Shown here one piece after another: positions 35,473 to 45,140 of a DNA stretch of 64,000 nucleotides. Source of the DNA: Variovorax saccharolyticus (GTDB lineage Bacteria; Pseudomonadota; Gammaproteobacteria; Burkholderiales; Burkholderiaceae_C); assembly GCF_030316765.1 (NCBI RefSeq), contig NZ_JASZYT010000001.1:186001-250000 (forward strand), read 5' to 3'. The notes beneath the pieces were generated by a model that saw only the letters and a list, made by a program, of their open reading frames with translations, was not told the DNA's origin and made no database searches. A program made the position numbers and the translations under genes. The first letter of the stretch is position 1; every line of letters starts with the position of its first letter.

Positions 35473-36050
35473 TTCTTGGCGGGCGCCTTGGCCGGCGCTT
35501 TGCCTGCCGGCGCTCCGCCCTGTGCACCCGGGGCGCCCAGCGCCTTGGCGACGCTGGCGTCGAGTGCGACCATCTTCGGCTCGATCGTGGCGCGCGTTTC
35601 AGCCACCAGCTTTTCGGTCAGGGCGGTCTGCAGCTTGGGGTTGATTTCCTGGTATTTCTTGCTCAGCGGCGAGCTGATCCAGGCCAGCAGCTGGCGCATT
35701 TCTTCTTCGCTGAAGTTCTGCTCCATGAGCGGCGCCAGGGCGCCCGGTGCCAGCTGCACCGCCTTGTCGCGCACGATCGGATAGGCCTCGTCGAAGTACT
35801 TCTTGAGCTCGACGTCGGCCGCCTTGGCGGCGGCTTCGCGCTTCTCGGCCGGCACCTGCGTCTGCAGGTACTGCGAGCCGGCCTGCGCGATCGGGGCGCT
35901 CGACTGCTCGACCAGCCCACGCGCCAGCGACTCCACGCCGGGGCGCTGCAGTTCGATGAACTGCTTGATCATGGCCGCCTTGTCCTGGGCCATGGCCAGC
36001 GAGCTGCCGGCGAGCGCCGCGGTCACGAGCGCAAGTTTGAATTTATTCAC
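35469..36050 (-). CDS. Secreted DUF2059-family protein
   Basis: A 193-residue protein with a signal peptide ([22 protein letters not shown]) and a helical DUF2059 region containing [29 protein letters not shown]. It ends in an Ala/Pro/Lys-rich tail. The start is GTG at 36050, supported by GGAG seven bases upstream, and it overlaps the gyrA stop by 8 bases. DUF2059 proteins are periplasmic with unknown function. This gene between gyrA and serC is a lineage feature. Confidence 0.85.
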   Translation of the reverse strand: MNKFKLALVTAALAGSSLAMAQDKAAMIKQFIELQRPGVESLARGLVEQSSAPIAQAGSQYLQTQVPAEKREAAAKAADVELKKYFDEAYPIVRDKAVQLAPGALAPLMEQNFSEEEMRQLLAWISSPLSKKYQEINPKLQTALTEKLVAETRATIEPKMVALDASVAKALGAPGAQGGAPAGKAPAKAPAKK

Positions 36051-38694
36051 TGGGATTCTCCGTTGAAGATGGGGTGGAAGGATCGTCGGCACCGGGTTCA
36101 TTCTCGATATTCGCGTCATTCTCGACGATGCGCTGCAGCCCGCTGAGCTTGGCGCCTTCGTCGAGACCGATCAGGGTGACGCCTTGCGTCGCTCGCCCCA
36201 GTTCGCGGATTTCGGAGACTCGGGTGCGCACTAGGACACCCTTGTCGGTGATGAGCATGATCTCGTCGTCGGCATGCACGAGAGTCGCGGCCACCACCTT
36301 GCCGTTACGTTCACTCTGTTGAATCGCAATCATGCCCTTGGTTCCCCGGCCATGACGCGTGTACTCGGTAATGCTTGTGCGTTTTCCGTAACCGTTTTCG
36401 GTCGCGGTCAGCACGCTCTGCTCCTCGTCCTCGGCCACCAGCATGGCGATCACGCCCTGGCCGTCTTCCAGGGTCATGCCGCGCACGCCGCGGGCGTTGC
36501 GGCCCATCGGGCGGACGTCGTTCTCGTCGAAGCGCACCGCCTTGCCGCCGTCGGAGAACAGCATCACGTCGTGCGCGCCATCGGTCAGGGCGGCGCCGAT
36601 CAGGTAGTCGCCCGGATCGAGGTCGACCGCGATGATGCCGGCCTTGCGCGGGTTGCTGAACTCGTCCAGCGTGGTCTTCTTGACCGTGCCCATCGAGGTC
36701 GCCATGAAGACGTACTGGTTGGCCGGGAAGGTGCGCTTCTCGCCCGTGAGCGCCAGCACGACGTTGATCTTCTCGCCTTCCTGCAGCGGGAACATGTTGA
36801 CGATCGGCCGTCCGCGCGAGCCGCGCGAGCCCGCCGGCACCTCCCAGACCTTGAGCCAGTAGAGCCGGCCGCGGTTCGAGAAGCACAGGATGTAGTCGTG
36901 CGTGTTGGCGATGAAGAGCTGGTCGATCCAGTCGTCCTCTTTGGTCGCCGTGGCCTGCTTGCCGCGGCCGCCGCGCTTCTGCGCCCGGTACTCGCCCAGC
37001 GGCTGGCTCTTGATGTAGCCGCTGTGGGAGAGCGTCACGACCATGTCGGTGGGCGTGATCAGGTCCTCGGTCGAGAGGTCGAAGGCGCTGTGCTCGACCA
37101 GGCTGCGGCGCACGCCGAGCTTGCTCTGGCCGAACTCCTGCTTGATGGCCGTGAGTTCGTCGCCGATGATCACCGAGACCCGTTCCGGCTTGGCCAGGAT
37201 GTCGAGCAGATCGTCGATCTCGGCCATCACGTCCTTGTACTCGGCGACGATCTTGTCCTGTTCGAGGCCGGTCAGGCGCTGCAGGCGCATCTGCAGGATT
37301 TCCTGGGCCTGGGTGTCCGACAGCTTGTAGAGGCCGTCGGCGTGCATCCCGAACTCGCGCTCCAGGCCGTCCGGGCGGTAGTCGTCAGCGTTGATCACGC
37401 CGCCGTCGGCGCGCGTTCGGGTCAGCATCTCGCGCACCAGCTTGCTGTCCCAGGCCCGGCTCATGAGCTCGGCCTTGGCGACCGGCGGGGTCGGTGCGTT
37501 GCGGATGATCGCGATGAACTCGTCGATGTTGGCCAGCGCCACCGCCAGGCCTTCGAGCACATGGCCGCGCTCGCGCGCCTTGCGCAGGGTGAACACGGTG
37601 CGGCGAGTGACCACTTCGCGGCGATGCTGCAGGAAGACCTCGATCAGGTCCTTCAGGTTGCACAGCTTCGGCTGGCCGTCGACCAGCGCCACCATGTTGA
37701 TGCCGAAGGTGTCCTGCAGCTGGGTCTGCTTGTAGAGGTTGTTGAGCACCACCTCGGGCACTTCGCCGCGCTTGAGCTCGATCACCAGCCGCATGCCCGA
37801 CTTGTCGGACTCGTCCTGGATGTGGCTGATGCCCTCGATCTTCTTCTCGTGCACCAGCTCGGCCATGCGCTCCTGGAGCGTCTTCTTGTTGACCTGGTAG
37901 GGCAGCTCGTCGACGATGATCGCCTGCCGCTGGCCACGGTCGATGTCCTCGAAGTGGCACTTGGCGCGCATCACGACCTTGCCGCGGCCGGTCCGGTAGC
38001 CGTCCTTGATGCCGTTGATGCCGTAGATGATGCCGGCGGTGGGGAAGTCGGGTGCCGGCACGATCTCCATCAGGTCGTCGATGCTGGCGTCCGGGTGGCG
38101 CAGCAGGTGCAGGCAGGCGTCGACCACCTCGTTCAGGTTGTGCGGCGGAATATTGGTCGCCATGCCCACCGCGATGCCGCCGGCGCCATTGACCAGCAGA
38201 TTCGGCAGTTTGCTCGGCAATACGGCGGGTTCTTTTTCGGAGCCGTCGTAATTGTCCTGAAAGTCGACGGTTTCCTTGTCGATATCGCCCAGCATTTCAT
38301 GAGCGATCTTGGCCAGCCTAATTTCGGTATAGCGCATCGCGGCAGCCATATCGCCGTCGACAGAGCCGAAATTGCCTTGCCCGTCAACCAGCATGTGGCG
38401 CATCGAGAAGTTCTGCGCCATCCGCACGATGGTGTCGTAGACCGACTGGTCGCCGTGCGGGTGATATTTACCGATCACGTCGCCGACGATACGGGCCGAC
38501 TTCTTGTAGGGCCGGTTCCAGTCGTTGTTGAGCTCGTGCATGGCGTACAGCACGCGCCGATGCACCGGCTTGAGGCCGTCCCGGGCGTCCGGGAGGGCGC
38601 GCCCGACGATCACGCTCATGGCGTAATCCAGGTAGCTGCGGCGCATTTCCTCTTCGAGGCTGATGGGCAGTGTTTCTTTGGCGAACGAGGTCAT
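36043..38694 (-). CDS. gyrA: DNA gyrase subunit A
   Basis: An 883-residue GyrA. The catalytic Tyr lies in [13 protein letters not shown], and the CAP/tower region and a C-terminal beta-pinwheel with the GyrA-box (AQKRGGRGK) follow. The quinolone-determining region reads [13 protein letters not shown]: the residue matching E. coli Ser83 is Gln, while Asp87 is kept. The Arg equivalent to Arg462, contacted by CcdB, is conserved ([11 protein letters not shown]). ATG at 38694 gives [17 protein letters not shown]; a GTG nine bases up is less likely. It is the first gene of the leftward gyrA–serC–pheA run. Confidence 0.98.
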   Translation of the reverse strand: MTSFAKETLPISLEEEMRRSYLDYAMSVIVGRALPDARDGLKPVHRRVLYAMHELNNDWNRPYKKSARIVGDVIGKYHPHGDQSVYDTIVRMAQNFSMRHMLVDGQGNFGSVDGDMAAAMRYTEIRLAKIAHEMLGDIDKETVDFQDNYDGSEKEPAVLPSKLPNLLVNGAGGIAVGMATNIPPHNLNEVVDACLHLLRHPDASIDDLMEIVPAPDFPTAGIIYGINGIKDGYRTGRGKVVMRAKCHFEDIDRGQRQAIIVDELPYQVNKKTLQERMAELVHEKKIEGISHIQDESDKSGMRLVIELKRGEVPEVVLNNLYKQTQLQDTFGINMVALVDGQPKLCNLKDLIEVFLQHRREVVTRRTVFTLRKARERGHVLEGLAVALANIDEFIAIIRNAPTPPVAKAELMSRAWDSKLVREMLTRTRADGGVINADDYRPDGLEREFGMHADGLYKLSDTQAQEILQMRLQRLTGLEQDKIVAEYKDVMAEIDDLLDILAKPERVSVIIGDELTAIKQEFGQSKLGVRRSLVEHSAFDLSTEDLITPTDMVVTLSHSGYIKSQPLGEYRAQKRGGRGKQATATKEDDWIDQLFIANTHDYILCFSNRGRLYWLKVWEVPAGSRGSRGRPIVNMFPLQEGEKINVVLALTGEKRTFPANQYVFMATSMGTVKKTTLDEFSNPRKAGIIAVDLDPGDYLIGAALTDGAHDVMLFSDGGKAVRFDENDVRPMGRNARGVRGMTLEDGQGVIAMLVAEDEEQSVLTATENGYGKRTSITEYTRHGRGTKGMIAIQQSERNGKVVAATLVHADDEIMLITDKGVLVRTRVSEIRELGRATQGVTLIGLDEGAKLSGLQRIVENDANIENEPGADDPSTPSSTENPSE

Positions 38695-38881
38695 GGGCGG
38701 CACGCAGACGGCAAGGGAGGCGGAATTTTACGCTGTGGACGGTGTCGCACCGCCGCAACACAAGGCCGGTATTCCGCCTCCGTCCTACGTTTCCGGGGCG
38801 TCCGCGGGGGGGTTTGCCAAAGACCCTATGGCACAATCGCCTCAACGTTTTGGGTGGTGGTCACTTAAAGCGTCCTTGATT

Positions 38882-38903
38882 CGCAGCGCGGCTGCGGCTT
38901 TTT
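38882..38903 (+). promoter_or_regulatory. Terminator-like hairpin in the leader of the OmpA-family gene
   Basis: CGCAGC-GCG-GCTGCG is followed by GCTTTTT and then at once by the Shine-Dalgarno AGAGGAG of the next gene. It could attenuate transcription or protect the 5' end of the mRNA, as the E. coli ompA leader hairpin does. Confidence 0.4.
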
Positions 38904-38919
38904 CCCCAAGAGGAGAACC

Positions 38920-39567
38920 ATGAAGAAACTGAATAAAGTGGCGATGATGTTTGCAGTCGCTGCGCTCGCCACTGCCGCCGGCGCGCAGACCCGTGTCACC
39001 GCTGCGGATGGTGGCAAGACGATCGACAACTGGCAAAACGGCACCGGCGAACTGGTCTGGAAGAACGGCACCAATGAACTGTGCTGGCGCGATGCCAACT
39101 GGACGCCTGCAACGGCTGCCGTTGGTTGCGACGGTGCTCTGGTTCCCGCACCTCCTGTGGCTGCTGCGCCCGCCCCGGCACCGGCTCCGGTCCCGCCGGC
39201 AGTCGCTGCTTCGAAGGTTACCTTCGCTGCCGACGCATTCTTCGACTTCGACAAGTACGTCCTGAAGCCCGAAGGCCGCGCCAAGCTTGACGACCTGGTC
39301 TCGAAGATCAAGGACGTGAACCTGGAAGTCATCATCGCCGTGGGTCACACCGACTGGATCGGTACCGTGGCGTACAACCAGAAGCTGTCGGTCCGCCGCG
39401 CTGAAGCCGTCAAGGCCTACCTCGTGTCCAAGGGCATCGAGAAGAACCGCGTGTACACCGAAGGCAAGGGCAAGAGCCAGCCGATCGCTGACAACCGCAC
39501 TGCCGAAGGCCGCGCCAAGAACCGCCGCGTGGAAATCGAAGTGGTCGGTACCCGCCCCAACAAGTGA
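38920..39567 (+). CDS. OmpA-family outer membrane protein
   Basis: A 215-residue protein with a signal peptide (MKKLNKVAMMFAVAALATAAGAQ), a short middle domain with two cysteines, an Ala/Pro linker, and a C-terminal OmpA domain. That domain has FFDFDKYVLKPEGRAKLD and GHTDWIGTVAYNQKLSVRRAEAVKAYLVSKGI, the peptidoglycan-binding NX2LSX2RAX2V motif. Codon use favours a few preferred codons, as in highly expressed genes. Size fits the short, barrel-less OmpA proteins of this group. It is divergent from gyrA and ends at a strong terminator. Confidence 0.93.
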   Translation: MKKLNKVAMMFAVAALATAAGAQTRVTAADGGKTIDNWQNGTGELVWKNGTNELCWRDANWTPATAAVGCDGALVPAPPVAAAPAPAPAPVPPAVAASKVTFAADAFFDFDKYVLKPEGRAKLDDLVSKIKDVNLEVIIAVGHTDWIGTVAYNQKLSVRRAEAVKAYLVSKGIEKNRVYTEGKGKSQPIADNRTAEGRAKNRRVEIEVVGTRPNK

Positions 39568-39587
39568 TTCCCAGGAATCGCTGATGA

Positions 39588-39612
39588 AACCCCGCCTCGG
39601 CGGGGTTTTTTT
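39588..39612 (+). terminator. Intrinsic terminator of the OmpA-family gene
   Basis: AACCCCGCC-TC-GGCGGGGTT is followed by a run of T, seven in all from 39606. It lies about 20 bases after the stop and is a textbook strong terminator. Confidence 0.95.
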
Positions 39613-39666
39613 ATGGCCGATCGCGTCTCGGCATTTGAATTTGCGACGACGTTTCATAATCGCTGC

Positions 39667-40386
39667 ATGACCGATACCGTGAATGCCGATCCGGCAGAAC
39701 TCGCCAAATTCTCCGAACTCGCCCACCGCTGGTGGGATCTCGAAAGCGAATTCCGACCGCTGCACGAAATCAATCCTCTGCGCCTCGACTGGATCGACGG
39801 CATTGCACCGATTGCCGGGCGCCGGGTGCTCGACGTCGGCTGCGGCGGCGGCATCCTGGCCGACTCGATGGCGCGCAAGGGCGCCGAGGTGCTGGGCGTC
39901 GACCTGGCCGACAAGGCGCTCAAGGTGGCGCAGCTGCATGCCCTGGAGGCCGGTACCCGCGGCGTCAAGTACCGTTCGGTCAGCGCCGAGGCGCTGGCGG
40001 CCGAGCAGCCGGGCAGCTTCGACGTCGTGACTTGCATGGAGATGCTCGAACACGTGCCCGATCCGGCCTCCGTCGTCAAGGCCTGCGCCGACTTGGCCAA
40101 GCCCGGCGGCTGGGTTTTCTTCTCGACCATCAACCGCAACCTGAAGTCCTTCATGCTGGCGATCGTCGGCGCCGAGTACGTGCTCGGCATGCTGCCGCGC
40201 GGCACGCACGAATACCAGAAGCTGATCCGCCCGAGCGAACTGGCCGCCCATTGCCGTGCCGCCGGACTCGACCTGCGCCACACCTGCGGCCTGGAGCACA
40301 ACCCGCTGACCCGGCGCTACTGGCTCAGCGGCGACACCAGCGTCAACTACATGTTCGCGACCCGCAAGCCGGCGGCTCCCCTGTGA
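39667..40386 (+). CDS. ubiG: UbiG, bifunctional ubiquinone O-methyltransferase
   Basis: A 239-residue UbiG. FSELAHRWWDLESEFRPLHEINPLRLDWI is the family N-terminus. SAM binding is at VLDVGCGGGILADSMARKGAEVLGVD, and VTCMEMLEHVPDPASVV and FFSTINRNLKSFMLAIVGAEYVLGMLPRGTH follow. It performs both O-methylations in ubiquinone synthesis. The ATG at 39667 gives the conserved length; an ATG at 39613 is inside the terminator. It overlaps gph by 4 bases (GTGA). Confidence 0.97.
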   Translation: MTDTVNADPAELAKFSELAHRWWDLESEFRPLHEINPLRLDWIDGIAPIAGRRVLDVGCGGGILADSMARKGAEVLGVDLADKALKVAQLHALEAGTRGVKYRSVSAEALAAEQPGSFDVVTCMEMLEHVPDPASVVKACADLAKPGGWVFFSTINRNLKSFMLAIVGAEYVLGMLPRGTHEYQKLIRPSELAAHCRAAGLDLRHTCGLEHNPLTRRYWLSGDTSVNYMFATRKPAAPL

Positions 40387-41051
40387 GCACGCGCCGCACC
40401 GAAGCCGTCCTGTTCGACCTCGACGGCACCCTGATCGACAGCGCCCCCGACCTGGGCGCCGCGGCCGACCAGATGCGGACCGAGCGCGGCCTGCCTTCGC
40501 TGCCGCTCGCGCGCTATCGCCCGATGGCGGGCGCCGGTGCGAGGGGCATGCTGGGCGTGGCGTTCGGCATCACGCCCGAGGCGCCCGATTTCCCGCTACT
40601 GCGGGAAGAGTTCTTCGTCAAGTACGAATCGCGGATGCTGCTCAACACGCAGGTCTTCGAAGGCGTGGCCGAGCTGGTCGAGGCGCTGAAGGCATCGGGC
40701 CTGCAGTGGGGCGTCGTCACCAACAAGTCCGAGCGCTTCACGGTGCCGTTGACCCGCGCGATGGCGCTGTTCGAGAGTGCGCGCGCGATCGTCAGCGGCG
40801 ACACCACGCCGCATGCGAAGCCGCATCCGGAGCCGCTGTTCGAGGCCGCGCGCCGGCTGGGCGTGGCGCCGGAGCACTGTGTCTACGTGGGCGACGACGA
40901 GCGCGACATGATGGCCGGCCGGGCCGCCGGCATGCGGACCGTGGCTGCGACCTATGGCTACATGGGCGAGCAGGCGGAAGTCGCGCGCTGGGAGGCCGAC
41001 GCCGCCATCGCTTCGCCGATGGAACTCTTGCAATGGCTGAAACAGGCCTAA
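40383..41051 (+). CDS. gph: Phosphoglycolate phosphatase-type HAD hydrolase
   Basis: A 222-residue HAD phosphatase with motif I FDLDGTLIDSAPDL, motif II TNKS, and the later acidic motif VGDDERDMMAGRAAGM. It hydrolyses 2-phosphoglycolate, the product of DNA 3'-end repair and photorespiration. The start is GTG at 40383, overlapping the ubiG stop; ubiG–gph is a common pair. It ends just before ssrA. Some relatives act on other phosphates, including N-acetylmuramate 6-phosphate in related MupP enzymes. Confidence 0.92.
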   Translation: MSTRRTEAVLFDLDGTLIDSAPDLGAAADQMRTERGLPSLPLARYRPMAGAGARGMLGVAFGITPEAPDFPLLREEFFVKYESRMLLNTQVFEGVAELVEALKASGLQWGVVTNKSERFTVPLTRAMALFESARAIVSGDTTPHAKPHPEPLFEAARRLGVAPEHCVYVGDDERDMMAGRAAGMRTVAATYGYMGEQAEVARWEADAAIASPMELLQWLKQA

Positions 41052-41063
41052 AATGCGAGGCTT

Positions 41064-41451
41064 GGGGCTGCACTGGTTTCGACGTGGGTTCGGAATCGCA
41101 GCGGGGCATGTCGAGCTGAATGCGCTCGTAAAACAGATTCAAACAAACTAACTGCAAACGACGAACGTTTCGCACTCGCCGCTTAATTGCCGGTGAGCTT
41201 TGCAACAGCAGGCCGATGGGCTGGGCAAGGGGGCGCTAGAGCAATCTGACGCCTCCCGGCTGCAAAGATAATCTACATGGGCTGGTCCTGATCCGGGTAC
41301 CTTGGGTCGGGACGAGAAAATAGGGTGCTGGCGGCCGGTGTAGCGTGCGACTGCGCGACACCGGTGGCGAGACTCAAATCAGATCGCTAAACATGTAGAT
41401 CTGCGCGACGAAGGCTTGCGGACGGGGGTTCAAATCCCCCCAGCTCCACCA
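41064..41451 (+). ncRNA. ssrA: tmRNA (ssrA)
   Basis: The acceptor stem GGGGCTG (41064–41070) pairs with CAGCTCC (41441–41447), followed by the encoded ACCA end. The T arm GGGGGTTCAAATCCCCC is at 41434 region. The tag-coding segment at 41154–41186 reads ANDERFALAA then TAA, a tag of the betaproteobacterial type. It rescues ribosomes stalled on broken mRNA together with SmpB. Confidence 0.97.
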
Positions 41452-41456
41452 CTCAA

Positions 41457-41494
41457 GAAGGCGGCGCCGATGCGTTTTGCATCGGCGCCGCTTC
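41457..41494 (+). terminator. Strong hairpin after ssrA
   Basis: GCGGCGCCGATGC (41461–41473) pairs with its exact complement (41479–41491) around the loop GTTTT, with four further pairs flanking one bulged G. The T-run after it is weak (TTCTGC), so it may be a processing-stable 3' hairpin as well as a terminator. Confidence 0.7.
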
Positions 41495-41543
41495 TGCGAT
41501 CCAATCCCTCCACGGAAAAAAACGGTCCCGTGCAAAGAGGCCC

Positions 41544-43361
41544 ATGGATTCATCTGCGACGACATTGACGAGTTCCGGCGACGTGCCTGCGCACGATTCG
41601 CCTCCCTTCCCGCCTTCGGCCCGCCCGCTCGTGAACGTCCACTGGGCCAAGGCGCTGCGCCTGGGCGCCGCTGCGGCCTTCGCCTGCGCTGGTGTGCTCG
41701 CCCAGGCGGCCTCGCAGGCGCCTGTCGCGGCCGAGAACGGCATGGTCGTGAGCGCCCAGCACCTGGCCACGCAGGTGGGCGTCAACGTGCTGAAACGCGG
41801 CGGCAATGCGATCGACGCGGCGGTGGCGGTGGGCTATGCGCTCGCGGTGGTCTACCCGGCGGCCGGGAACCTCGGCGGCGGCGGCTTCATGACCGTGCAG
41901 CTGGCCGATGGCCGCAAGACCTTCCTGGACTTCCGCGAGAAGGCGCCGCTCGCCGCAACGCCCGGCATGTACCTCGACAAGGACGGCAATCTGGTCCCGG
42001 GCCTGAGCACCCGGGGCCACCTCGCGGTGGGCGTGCCCGGCACGGTCGCCGGCCTCGAGCGGGCGCGCGAGCAGTACGGCACCATGAAGCGCAGCGCGCT
42101 GCTGGCGCCATCGATCGCTCTGGCGGAGCGCGGCTTCGTGCTGCAGCAGGGCGACGTCGACCTGCTGGCGACCGCCAGCGCCGATTTCAGCAGCGATCCG
42201 GCGTCGGCCGCGATCTTCCTGAACAAGGGCGAACCTTTCTCGGTCGGCCAGAAGCTGGTCCAGAAGGACCTGGCGAAGACCCTGAAGGCGATCAGCCGCC
42301 ATGGGCCTGGCGGCTTCTACAAGGGGCCGGTGGCCCACGCGATCGTGGCTTCGAGCCAAGCGGGCGGCGGGCTGATCGCCCAGGACGATCTCGACCAGTA
42401 CCAGGCGCGCGAACTGCTGCCGGTCGAATGCAGCTACCGGGGCTATCGCGTGATCTCGGCGCCGCCGCCGAGTTCGGGCGGCGTCGTGCTCTGCGAGATG
42501 CTGAACATCCTCGAGGGCTATCCGCTCAAGGATCTGGGCTACCGGTCGGCACAGGGCGTGCACTACCAGATCGAAGCCATGCGCCACGCCTACGTCGACC
42601 GCAACAGCGCCCTGGGCGACCCGGACTTCGTGAAGAACCCGGTCGACCGCCTGATCGACAAGCGCTATGCCGAGAAGGTCCGGGCCGCCATCCATCCGGA
42701 GCGGGCCGGCGTCTCCGAGGACATCAAGTCCGGGGTTCCGCCGCACGAAGGCAGCAACACCACGCACTATTCGATCCTCGACCAGTGGGGCAATGCGGTG
42801 GCCGTGACCTACACCCTCAACGACTGGTTCGGCGCCAAGGTGACGGCGGCGGGCACGGGCGTGTTGCTCAACAACGAGATGGACGACTTCAGCTCGAAGG
42901 CGGGCGAGCCCAACATGTACGGGCTGGTCCAGGGCGAGGCCAATGCCATCGCGCCGGGCAAGCGGCCCTTGAGCTCGATGACGCCGACCATCGTCGCCAA
43001 GGATGGCCGGCCGGTGCTGGTGCTCGGCACGCCGGGCGGCAGCCGCATCATCACGACGGTGCTGCACAGCATCCTGAACATGGTCGACTACGGCATGAAC
43101 GTGCAGGAGGCGGTGGACGCGCCGCGCTTCCACCAGCAGTGGCTGCCGGACCTGACCAACGTCGAGCCCTTCGCGCTGTCGCCGGACACCCGCAAGATAC
43201 TGGTCGGCATGGGGCACAAGCTCGGCGAGGCGCAGCCCGCCAATCATGTCGCGGCGATCCTGGTCGGCGCGCCGGCGCTGGGCGGCAAGCCGGTCGGCAG
43301 CAACCGCTTCTATGGCGCCAATGATCCGCGCCGCAACACGGGCCTGGCGCTCGGCTACTGA
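41544..43361 (+). CDS. ggt: Gamma-glutamyltransferase
   Basis: A 605-residue, secreted GGT. An N-terminal region with a hydrophobic helix (LRLGAAAAFACAGVLAQA) exports it. The large subunit begins AENGMVVSAQHLATQVGVNVL. Auto-cleavage occurs before the nucleophile Thr in NTTHYSILDQWGNAVAVTYTLND. PGKRPLSSMTPTIV and GTPGGSRIITTVLHSILN complete the small subunit. It cleaves glutathione and related gamma-glutamyl compounds in the periplasm. GAGG is three bases before the ATG. The rsuA start follows its stop at once. Confidence 0.96.
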   Translation: MDSSATTLTSSGDVPAHDSPPFPPSARPLVNVHWAKALRLGAAAAFACAGVLAQAASQAPVAAENGMVVSAQHLATQVGVNVLKRGGNAIDAAVAVGYALAVVYPAAGNLGGGGFMTVQLADGRKTFLDFREKAPLAATPGMYLDKDGNLVPGLSTRGHLAVGVPGTVAGLERAREQYGTMKRSALLAPSIALAERGFVLQQGDVDLLATASADFSSDPASAAIFLNKGEPFSVGQKLVQKDLAKTLKAISRHGPGGFYKGPVAHAIVASSQAGGGLIAQDDLDQYQARELLPVECSYRGYRVISAPPPSSGGVVLCEMLNILEGYPLKDLGYRSAQGVHYQIEAMRHAYVDRNSALGDPDFVKNPVDRLIDKRYAEKVRAAIHPERAGVSEDIKSGVPPHEGSNTTHYSILDQWGNAVAVTYTLNDWFGAKVTAAGTGVLLNNEMDDFSSKAGEPNMYGLVQGEANAIAPGKRPLSSMTPTIVAKDGRPVLVLGTPGGSRIITTVLHSILNMVDYGMNVQEAVDAPRFHQQWLPDLTNVEPFALSPDTRKILVGMGHKLGEAQPANHVAAILVGAPALGGKPVGSNRFYGANDPRRNTGLALGY

Positions 43362-44120
43362 ATGCACATCGAGGAAATTCTCTACACCCAGGGTTTCGGC
43401 ACCCGCCGCGTCTGCGCCGGGCTGGTCCAGCAGGGCTTCGTCACGGTCGAAGGCCAGTCCGTCGTCGACCCCGGCGAGGACTTCGCGGCCGGTGGCCTGC
43501 GCTTCACCGTCCAGGGCACGCCCTGGGAGTACCACGAGAAGGCCTACCTGATGCTGCACAAGCCGAGCGGCACCGAGTGCTCCCAGAAGCCCTCGACCTA
43601 CCCCAGCATCTATACGCTGCTGCCGTCGCCCCTGCGGCTGCGGCCGAACAAGGGCGCGGTGCAGGGCGTGCAGGCGATCGGCCGGCTCGACCAGGACACC
43701 ACCGGGCTGCTGCTGCTGACCGACGACGGCCAGTTCATCCACCGGATGGGGTCGCCGAAGCACCACGTGCCGAAGGTCTACGAGGTGACGACCAAGCATC
43801 CGGTCGATCAGTCCCAGGTCGACCGGCTGCTGGCCGGCGTGGTGCTCGACGACGATCCGAAGCCGGTGCGGGCCGCGGCCTGCGAGCTGGCCGGACCGCT
43901 GCACCTGAGCCTGACCCTGACGGAGGGCAAGTACCACCAGGTCAAGCGCATGCTGGCGGCGGTGGGCAACCGGGTCGAGGCGCTGCACCGCTCGCGCATC
44001 GGCGCCCTGGCGTTGCCGGCCGACCTGGCGCCGGGCCAGTGGCGCTGGCTGCGCGCCGAGGAGGTCGACGGACTGAGAACCGCGCGCGCCGGTCAGCCAG
44101 CGGTAGGGGTCGATCGTTAA
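43362..44120 (+). CDS. rsuA: RsuA-type 16S rRNA pseudouridine synthase
   Basis: A 252-residue RsuA/RluB-family enzyme. A short S4-like N-terminal domain (MHIEEILYTQGFGTRRVCAGLVQQGFVTVEG) is followed by the catalytic motif GRLDQDTTGLLLLTDDG with the essential Asp, and EGKYHQVKRMLAAVGNRVEALHR. RsuA makes pseudouridine at position 516 of 16S rRNA. It starts right after the ggt stop. The paralogues RluE and RluF are less likely at this length and motif spacing. Confidence 0.9.
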   Translation: MHIEEILYTQGFGTRRVCAGLVQQGFVTVEGQSVVDPGEDFAAGGLRFTVQGTPWEYHEKAYLMLHKPSGTECSQKPSTYPSIYTLLPSPLRLRPNKGAVQGVQAIGRLDQDTTGLLLLTDDGQFIHRMGSPKHHVPKVYEVTTKHPVDQSQVDRLLAGVVLDDDPKPVRAAACELAGPLHLSLTLTEGKYHQVKRMLAAVGNRVEALHRSRIGALALPADLAPGQWRWLRAEEVDGLRTARAGQPAVGVDR

Positions 44121-44150
44121 GATTCGAGTTCATCGTCCGGAATCTCCCCC

Positions 44151-45140
44151 TTGCGCTCCATTTCCTCTCTGACGGGCCGACTCGCGGCCTTCGTGCTCGC
44201 TTGCGCTTCGCTTCCGGCCCTCGCCGCCGAACCGCCGCCGATCTTCGTCCTCAACTCCCTGGACGCCACCGTGAGCGTGATCGAGCCCGTGGGCTGGACC
44301 GAAAAGACGCGCATTCCGACCGGCAAGGAGCCGCACCACCTGTATCTCACGCCGGACGAGCATTCGCTGATCGTCGCCAATTCGGCCGGTGACTCGCTGA
44401 CCTTCCTCGACCCGCGCACGGCCGAGGTGCAGCGCGTGGTCTACGGGATCATCGACCCCTACCACCTTCGCTTCTCGCCGGACATGAAGTGGTTCGTCAC
44501 GGCGGGCAACCGGCTGAATCACGTCGACCTCTACCGCTGGGACGGCAAGGAGCCCAAGCTGGTCAAGCGCATTCCGACCGGCAAGACGCCCAGCCATATC
44601 TGGATCGACGGCAAGAGCACGACGGCCTACGTCACGATGCAGGACAGCGACGAGTTGATCGCGGTCGACCTGGCGACGCAGACCATCCGCTGGCGCACTC
44701 CCACCGGCCCGATGCCGGCGGACATCTTCGGCATCCACGACGGCAAGACGCTGCTGGTCGGGCTGACCGGCAGCGATGGCGTGCAGGTATTCGACGTCGC
44801 CGGCGCCCAGCCCAAGCTGGTCGGCAAGATCGCGACCGGCAAGGGGGCGCATGCCTTCCGCGCCGGTGGCGACGGCGGCCGCAGCGTCTTCGTGAGCAAC
44901 CGGGTGGCCAACACGATCAGCCGCATCGACCTGCGCACGCTGCAGGTCACCGACACCTACCCGGTGCCGGGCGGGCCGGACTGCATGGACGTCTCGGCCG
45001 ATGGCAAGACCCTCTACGTGACCTCGCGCTGGGCCAAGAAGCTCAGCGTGATCGACCTGGCGAGCCGCAAGGTGGTGCGCCAAGTCAATGTCGGCCGTTC
45101 GCCGCATGGGGTCTGGACCTTGGACCATGCGAAATCCTGA
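44151..45140 (+). CDS. Secreted YncE-like beta-propeller protein
   Basis: A 329-residue protein with a signal peptide (RSISSLTGRLAAFVLACASLPALAA) and repeated blades such as VFVSNRVANTISRIDLRTLQV and LYVTSRWAKKLSVIDLASRKVV, the YVTN/YncE pattern of seven-bladed propellers. The start is TTG at 44151, as no ATG or GTG fits upstream before the rsuA stop. YncE proteins bind DNA or act in cell-envelope processes; the function here is unknown. The gene overlaps the next by 14 bases. Confidence 0.82.
   Translation: MRSISSLTGRLAAFVLACASLPALAAEPPPIFVLNSLDATVSVIEPVGWTEKTRIPTGKEPHHLYLTPDEHSLIVANSAGDSLTFLDPRTAEVQRVVYGIIDPYHLRFSPDMKWFVTAGNRLNHVDLYRWDGKEPKLVKRIPTGKTPSHIWIDGKSTTAYVTMQDSDELIAVDLATQTIRWRTPTGPMPADIFGIHDGKTLLVGLTGSDGVQVFDVAGAQPKLVGKIATGKGAHAFRAGGDGGRSVFVSNRVANTISRIDLRTLQVTDTYPVPGGPDCMDVSADGKTLYVTSRWAKKLSVIDLASRKVVRQVNVGRSPHGVWTLDHAKS

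Noticed and set aside
41374..41565. Small ORF across the 3' end of tmRNA
   Set aside because: It overlaps a certain structured RNA gene; the sequence is explained by the tmRNA acceptor and T arms.
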